8,594 nt of DNA, from assembly GCA_026388595.1 (NCBI GenBank), contig JAPLJM010000058.1, positions 1 to 8,594 of the forward strand, given 5' to 3'. The translations under genes were made by a program, and so were the position numbers. The DNA comes from Deltaproteobacteria bacterium. GTDB lineage: Bacteria > Desulfobacterota > Syntrophia > Syntrophales > Fen-1087. Each line of letters starts with the position of its first letter. The first letter of the stretch is position 1. Shown here one piece after another: positions 6,467-8,594 of this stretch. The notes under the pieces were generated by a model that was given only the letters and a program-made list of their open reading frames with translations, made no database searches and had not been told where the DNA came from.

Positions 6467-7057
6467 ATGAGAAAAAAGGCATGGGTTTTTGGTGCAACCG
6501 TCCTGTTTTTTTTGGTGATCGTTGGATGCGGCGGTCTGCGCTACTCTCAGGTGGCGCCGGAGGCAAAGGACATTCATCCGAAAAGGATCGGTGTGCTGCC
6601 GGCGGATGTGGGGACCTATGAGGAGGCCAGAGGCGTCATTGATGACATCATCGCCGGTGATCTGGTAAAACGCAAGTGGTTTCAGGATGTGGTCGCGGCA
6701 GATAGCATCAGCCGGCAGTTCCTGGCCAATGAAGAATTGAGAAAGAGTGTTGTGGATTATGTAGCCAAGTTGAAAACGGTCAATTTTTCCGATCCCGAAT
6801 TGAGTAAAAAGATCGGGGAGCTGGCCCAAGTGGACGCGTTTCTCGTCGTCAATCTCGACTATTGGCAATACACCATGGAAAACAAGGAAAAACTTGCCAA
6901 GGTGGGTATGGGCATAAAAATGATCGACGTGAATACGGGGACCGTCCTCTGGAAGGCCAGCCACCACGAGATCGAAACGTACACGTGGTTTAAGCCGGAG
7001 CTTGCCAAGGTGGCGAAAAAGCTGGTGGGCGCAATGATCGACGAAATGCCCCATTAA
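6467..7057 (+). CDS. Predicted outer-membrane lipoprotein, function unknown
   Basis: This 196-residue protein starts with a lipoprotein signal peptide: basic MRKK, a hydrophobic stretch to about residue 20 and the lipobox IVGC with Cys21 as the lipidated residue. Gly22 follows Cys21, so there is no Asp retention signal and outer-membrane delivery is expected. The mature part is about 176 residues. It has a strand-like IGVLPADVG (41-49), a helical stretch with NEELRKSVVDYVAKL, then VDAFLVVNLDYWQY (122-135) and GIKMIDVNTGTVLWKA (149-164). That last pattern, 'parameter from self description in tolerance of a beta hairpin then LWKA', recalls the periplasmic alpha/beta lipoproteins of the CsgG/LpoB/GNA1162 type, but I cannot assign a family and give no function. 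AGGAGGT at 6454-6460, 6 nt before the ATG, is the strongest Shine-Dalgarno in the window, suggesting good expression. Confidence 0.85.
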   Translation: MRKKAWVFGATVLFFLVIVGCGGLRYSQVAPEAKDIHPKRIGVLPADVGTYEEARGVIDDIIAGDLVKRKWFQDVVAADSISRQFLANEELRKSVVDYVAKLKTVNFSDPELSKKIGELAQVDAFLVVNLDYWQYTMENKEKLAKVGMGIKMIDVNTGTVLWKASHHEIETYTWFKPELAKVAKKLVGAMIDEMPH

Positions 7058-7177
7058 TCGGATAGAGACTTTCTGTTCAACGTCATTCTGCGCTGCACCG
7101 GCGCTGAATAATCTCAGTGATCGAGGATGCTTCGCGGTTGCTCAGGAGGATCTTGCGGGTGGAAAAAATTTCGGAAT

Positions 7178-7187
7178 GGGAGGGGAG
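7178..7187 (+). promoter_or_regulatory. Ribosome-binding site deciding the nfu start
   Basis: GGGAGGGGAG lies 5 nt before ATG 7193. The frame is also open from an upstream ATG at 7127, which would add 22 residues (MLRGCSGGSC...). That extension is Gly/Cys/Arg-rich, unlike Nfu domains, and contains this Shine-Dalgarno sequence, so the 7193 start is preferred. Confidence 0.75.
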
Positions 7188-7192
7188 ACGAG

Positions 7193-7417
7193 ATGAAAGA
7201 CAGGGTACAGAAGGCGATCAATCAGATCAGACCCAATCTCCAGGCCGATGGCGGCGATGTTGAGCTGGTTGATGTTGCCGAAGATGGCGTGGTGAAAGTA
7301 AGATTGACAGGGGCTTGCCGGGGGTGTCCCATGTCCCAGGTGACCTTGAAGATGGGGATTGAGAAGTTCCTGAAGAAAGAAGTGCCGGAGGTCAAGGAAG
7401 TCCTTTCCGTGGCCTGA
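7193..7417 (+). CDS. Stand-alone NifU C-terminal-like (Nfu) iron-sulfur scaffold protein
   Basis: This 74-residue protein consists of a single Nfu domain: VQKAINQIRPNLQADGGDVEL at the N terminus, then VKVRLTGACRGCPMSQVTLK with the Cys42-x2-Cys45 pair. Nfu proteins bind a labile [4Fe-4S] cluster, usually between two subunits, through this CxxC and pass it to apo-enzymes in the cytoplasm. The length is what one expects for the isolated domain, with no A-type or IscU-like part. It lies 135 nt after the lipoprotein gene and 58 nt before a ferredoxin gene whose product needs two [4Fe-4S] clusters. Co-expression with the ferredoxin is likely, because the first terminator visible is after the ferredoxin. 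IspH, encoded just upstream, is another possible client, but that is inference. Confidence 0.9.
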   Translation: MKDRVQKAINQIRPNLQADGGDVELVDVAEDGVVKVRLTGACRGCPMSQVTLKMGIEKFLKKEVPEVKEVLSVA

Positions 7418-7475
7418 CCAGGCGGGGCCCAGTTCCGGCCTGGATGATAGAATACGTAGGATGAGGTGAAAGAGG

Positions 7476-7655
7476 ATGTCTTATATTATTACGGATGAGT
7501 GCATTGCCTGTGGTTCCTGTGAAGATGAATGTCCTGTTGAAGCGATCAGCGAGGGAGATGACAAATATGTCATTGATCCGAAGCTGTGCACCGACTGCGG
7601 CGCCTGCGCCGATCAATGTCCGGTAGAAGCCATCGTTCCCGGAGACGACAAATAG
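7476..7655 (+). CDS. 2[4Fe-4S] ferredoxin, clostridial type
   Basis: This 59-residue acidic protein carries two complete Cx2Cx2Cx3CP motifs: Cys9, Cys12, Cys15, Cys19-Pro20 and Cys38, Cys41, Cys44, Cys48-Pro49. The two halves are visibly duplicated, each ending CPVEAI. It is a small, soluble, low-potential electron carrier, typical of strict anaerobes, where it links oxidoreductases, hydrogenases and similar enzymes. Whether it donates electrons to IspH here is speculation. ATG 7476 is preceded by GAGGTGA (7463-7469, 6 nt spacing). The TAG stop is at 7653-7655. The gene follows nfu by 58 nt and is followed by a strong terminator, so it ends the transcription unit. The gene is short enough to be missed by length-filtered gene callers. 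Confidence 0.95.
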   Translation: MSYIITDECIACGSCEDECPVEAISEGDDKYVIDPKLCTDCGACADQCPVEAIVPGDDK

Positions 7656-7681
7656 ATCCACTTTTGACGGTCCCGTGCCAT

Positions 7682-7727
7682 AGGGGGAAACCACCCGGAA
7701 ACACGGTGATTTCCCCTCTTCTTTTTT
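7682..7727 (+). terminator. Intrinsic (Rho-independent) terminator after the ferredoxin gene
   Basis: An imperfect stem pairs AGGGG (7682-7686) with CCCCT (7713-7717), AAA (7688-7690) with TTT (7710-7712), and CACC (7692-7695) with GGTG (7705-7708). It has one bulged G and one mismatch, and closes on a 9-nt loop CGGAAACAC. It is followed directly by CTTCTTTTTT (7718-7727). It lies 26 nt past the ferredoxin stop and is the clearest terminator in the window. The 312-nt gap from 7656 to 7967 otherwise holds only the repeat at 7785-7942 and short flanks in which I see nothing specific. Confidence 0.85.
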
Positions 7728-7784
7728 ACCCATCAGGTATCCTCGGGCACTCCCCCGTCGGTTAATGAGGGCCTTTGAAAAATG

Positions 7785-7942
7785 GAGACCTCTGAAAATG
7801 GCTTCGCCGCCGCTCAAAAATCTTTTTCGCTTCAGCGCTGCTCATGTCATGATGATGATTAACAATGAGCGGTTAACTTCAATTCTGGCAAGGCGAAAAA
7901 CATTTGATTCGCCGCTTGCGAACCATTTTCCACCGGTGATGC
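7785..7942 (+). repeat. 157-bp imperfect inverted-repeat element, copy 3
   Basis: This 158-bp element runs from GAGACCTCTGAAAATGG to CCACCGGTGATGC. The left arm (to about 7832) and the right arm (from about 7885) are imperfect inverted repeats of each other. Both carry GAAAATGG, a GCCGC-rich block and TTTTTCGC, with the order mirrored. The core contains a separate 6-bp hairpin, GCTCAT (7840-7845) with ATGAGC (7865-7870), then a GGTTAACTTC segment shared with copy 1 but not copy 2. Just before the element, CCTTTGAAAAATGG (7772-7785) repeats the left tip, like a remnant or slipped duplication. The element sits between the ferredoxin terminator and tmk, ending 25 nt before the tmk start. Confidence 0.85.
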
Positions 7943-7967
7943 CATTGTTTACATCAGATGAGGGATC

Positions 7968-8594
7968 ATGAAAACGTTCATTACCTTCGAGGGGATCGAG
8001 GGCTGCGGCAAGACGACCCAGATCAGGATGGCCGGCGACTACCTGAGGAAAAGACAGATTCCGGTATTGGTGACCGAAGAGCCCGGTGGCGCGCCGCTGG
8101 GGAAGCACATCCGGAAACTGCTGCTGAATCAGGGGGACTGCCGGATTGATGCGAAGGCCGAACTGCTCCTTTTTGCCGCGGCACGGGCGCAGCACGTGCA
8201 GGAGGTGATTCTGCCCGCCCTCGCCGCAGGCCGGGTGGTGCTGTGCGACCGTTTTTCCGATGCCACCCTGGCCTACCAGGGATTCGGCCGCGGGTTGAGC
8301 CTTGAATTTATTAAAAGCCTGAATGAATTTTCCGCCGCTCCGTTGAAGCCCGATCTGACCCTCCTTTTTGATTTACCGGTGGAGGTGGGTTTGGGGCGGG
8401 CCATTGACAGGATTGCGCACATTCAGGGGGCACCGCGAGAGGATCGTTTTGAACAGGAGGATCGTGCCTTTCATCAGAAGATCCGGATCGGCTATCTCTC
8501 GCTCGCCAGGAATGAACCCGGACGGATTCGGATGATCGACGCCTCTCGGGATGTGCAGACCATCGGTCAGGAGGTCTGCGCGATGATCTGGACC
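7968..8594 (+). CDS. tmk: Thymidylate kinase (dTMP kinase), 3' end beyond window
   Basis: The frame is open from ATG 7968 to the last base, giving 209 residues; bacterial Tmk is usually about 205-215, so very little is missing. The enzyme phosphorylates dTMP to dTDP in dTTP synthesis. The P-loop is GIEGCGKT (9-16) after FITFE. TEEPGG follows at about 37-42, then the DRF/Y-type motif DRFSDATLAYQG, and a lid segment REDRFEQED. SD-like GAGGG (7960-7964) lies only 3 nt before the ATG, closer than usual, so initiation may be modest or rely on another site. The repeat copy 3 and the ferredoxin terminator separate it from the genes upstream, so it probably starts a new transcription unit. I could not identify a clear promoter. 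Confidence 0.95.
   Translation, partial: MKTFITFEGIEGCGKTTQIRMAGDYLRKRQIPVLVTEEPGGAPLGKHIRKLLLNQGDCRIDAKAELLLFAAARAQHVQEVILPALAAGRVVLCDRFSDATLAYQGFGRGLSLEFIKSLNEFSAAPLKPDLTLLFDLPVEVGLGRAIDRIAHIQGAPREDRFEQEDRAFHQKIRIGYLSLARNEPGRIRMIDASRDVQTIGQEVCAMIWT

Noticed and set aside
7418..7443. Hairpin CCAGGC/GCCTGG between nfu and the ferredoxin gene
   Set aside because: It is a six-base stem with a 14-nt loop and no T-run. It could be a processing or attenuation site, but there is too little to call.
7765..7971. A 68-codon + strand frame over repeat copy 3
   Set aside because: It is almost entirely repeat, has no good ribosome-binding site, and the equivalent frame is stopped in copy 2.

Overview
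The window is an 8.6-kb stretch of a moderately GC-rich bacterial chromosome with almost every gene on the + strand. I infer a strictly anaerobic member of the Desulfobacterota (former Deltaproteobacteria), plausibly near Syntrophus/Smithella. The basis is the codon and protein style, the xse-isp-dxs-tlyA order, the small 2[4Fe-4S] ferredoxin and the intergenic repeats. This assignment is from memory and not from a search.

Positions 1-6273 form an isoprenoid-precursor cluster. It contains the 3' end of xseA, xseB, ispA (prenyl diphosphate synthase), dxs (first MEP-pathway enzyme), tlyA (S4/FtsJ-type rRNA methyltransferase) and an ispH gene (last MEP-pathway enzyme). The ispH gene continues in frame into a UbiA-type membrane domain. 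Dxs and IspH thus sit at the two ends of the MEP pathway, IspA condenses the resulting C5 units, and the fused membrane domain may use a prenyl diphosphate. Spacing is tight at xseB/ispA (4 nt) and tlyA/ispH (ATGA overlap). It is interrupted by repeats at ispA/dxs and dxs/tlyA.

Positions 6274-7655 hold a predicted outer-membrane lipoprotein of unknown function, a stand-alone Nfu-type iron-sulfur scaffold (74 aa) and a 59-aa 2[4Fe-4S] ferredoxin. A convincing intrinsic terminator follows at 7682-7727. Positions 7968-8594 are an almost complete tmk (thymidylate kinase) that runs off the window.

The least ordinary content is non-coding. Three copies of a 156-158-bp element lie in three separate intergenic gaps: one inverted before dxs, one directly after ispH, one before tmk. 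Each has imperfect terminal inverted arms and a diverged core. A different inverted repeat of about 106 bp lies between dxs and tlyA and contains the last codons and stop of dxs. I see no transposase, tRNA, rRNA or CRISPR array.
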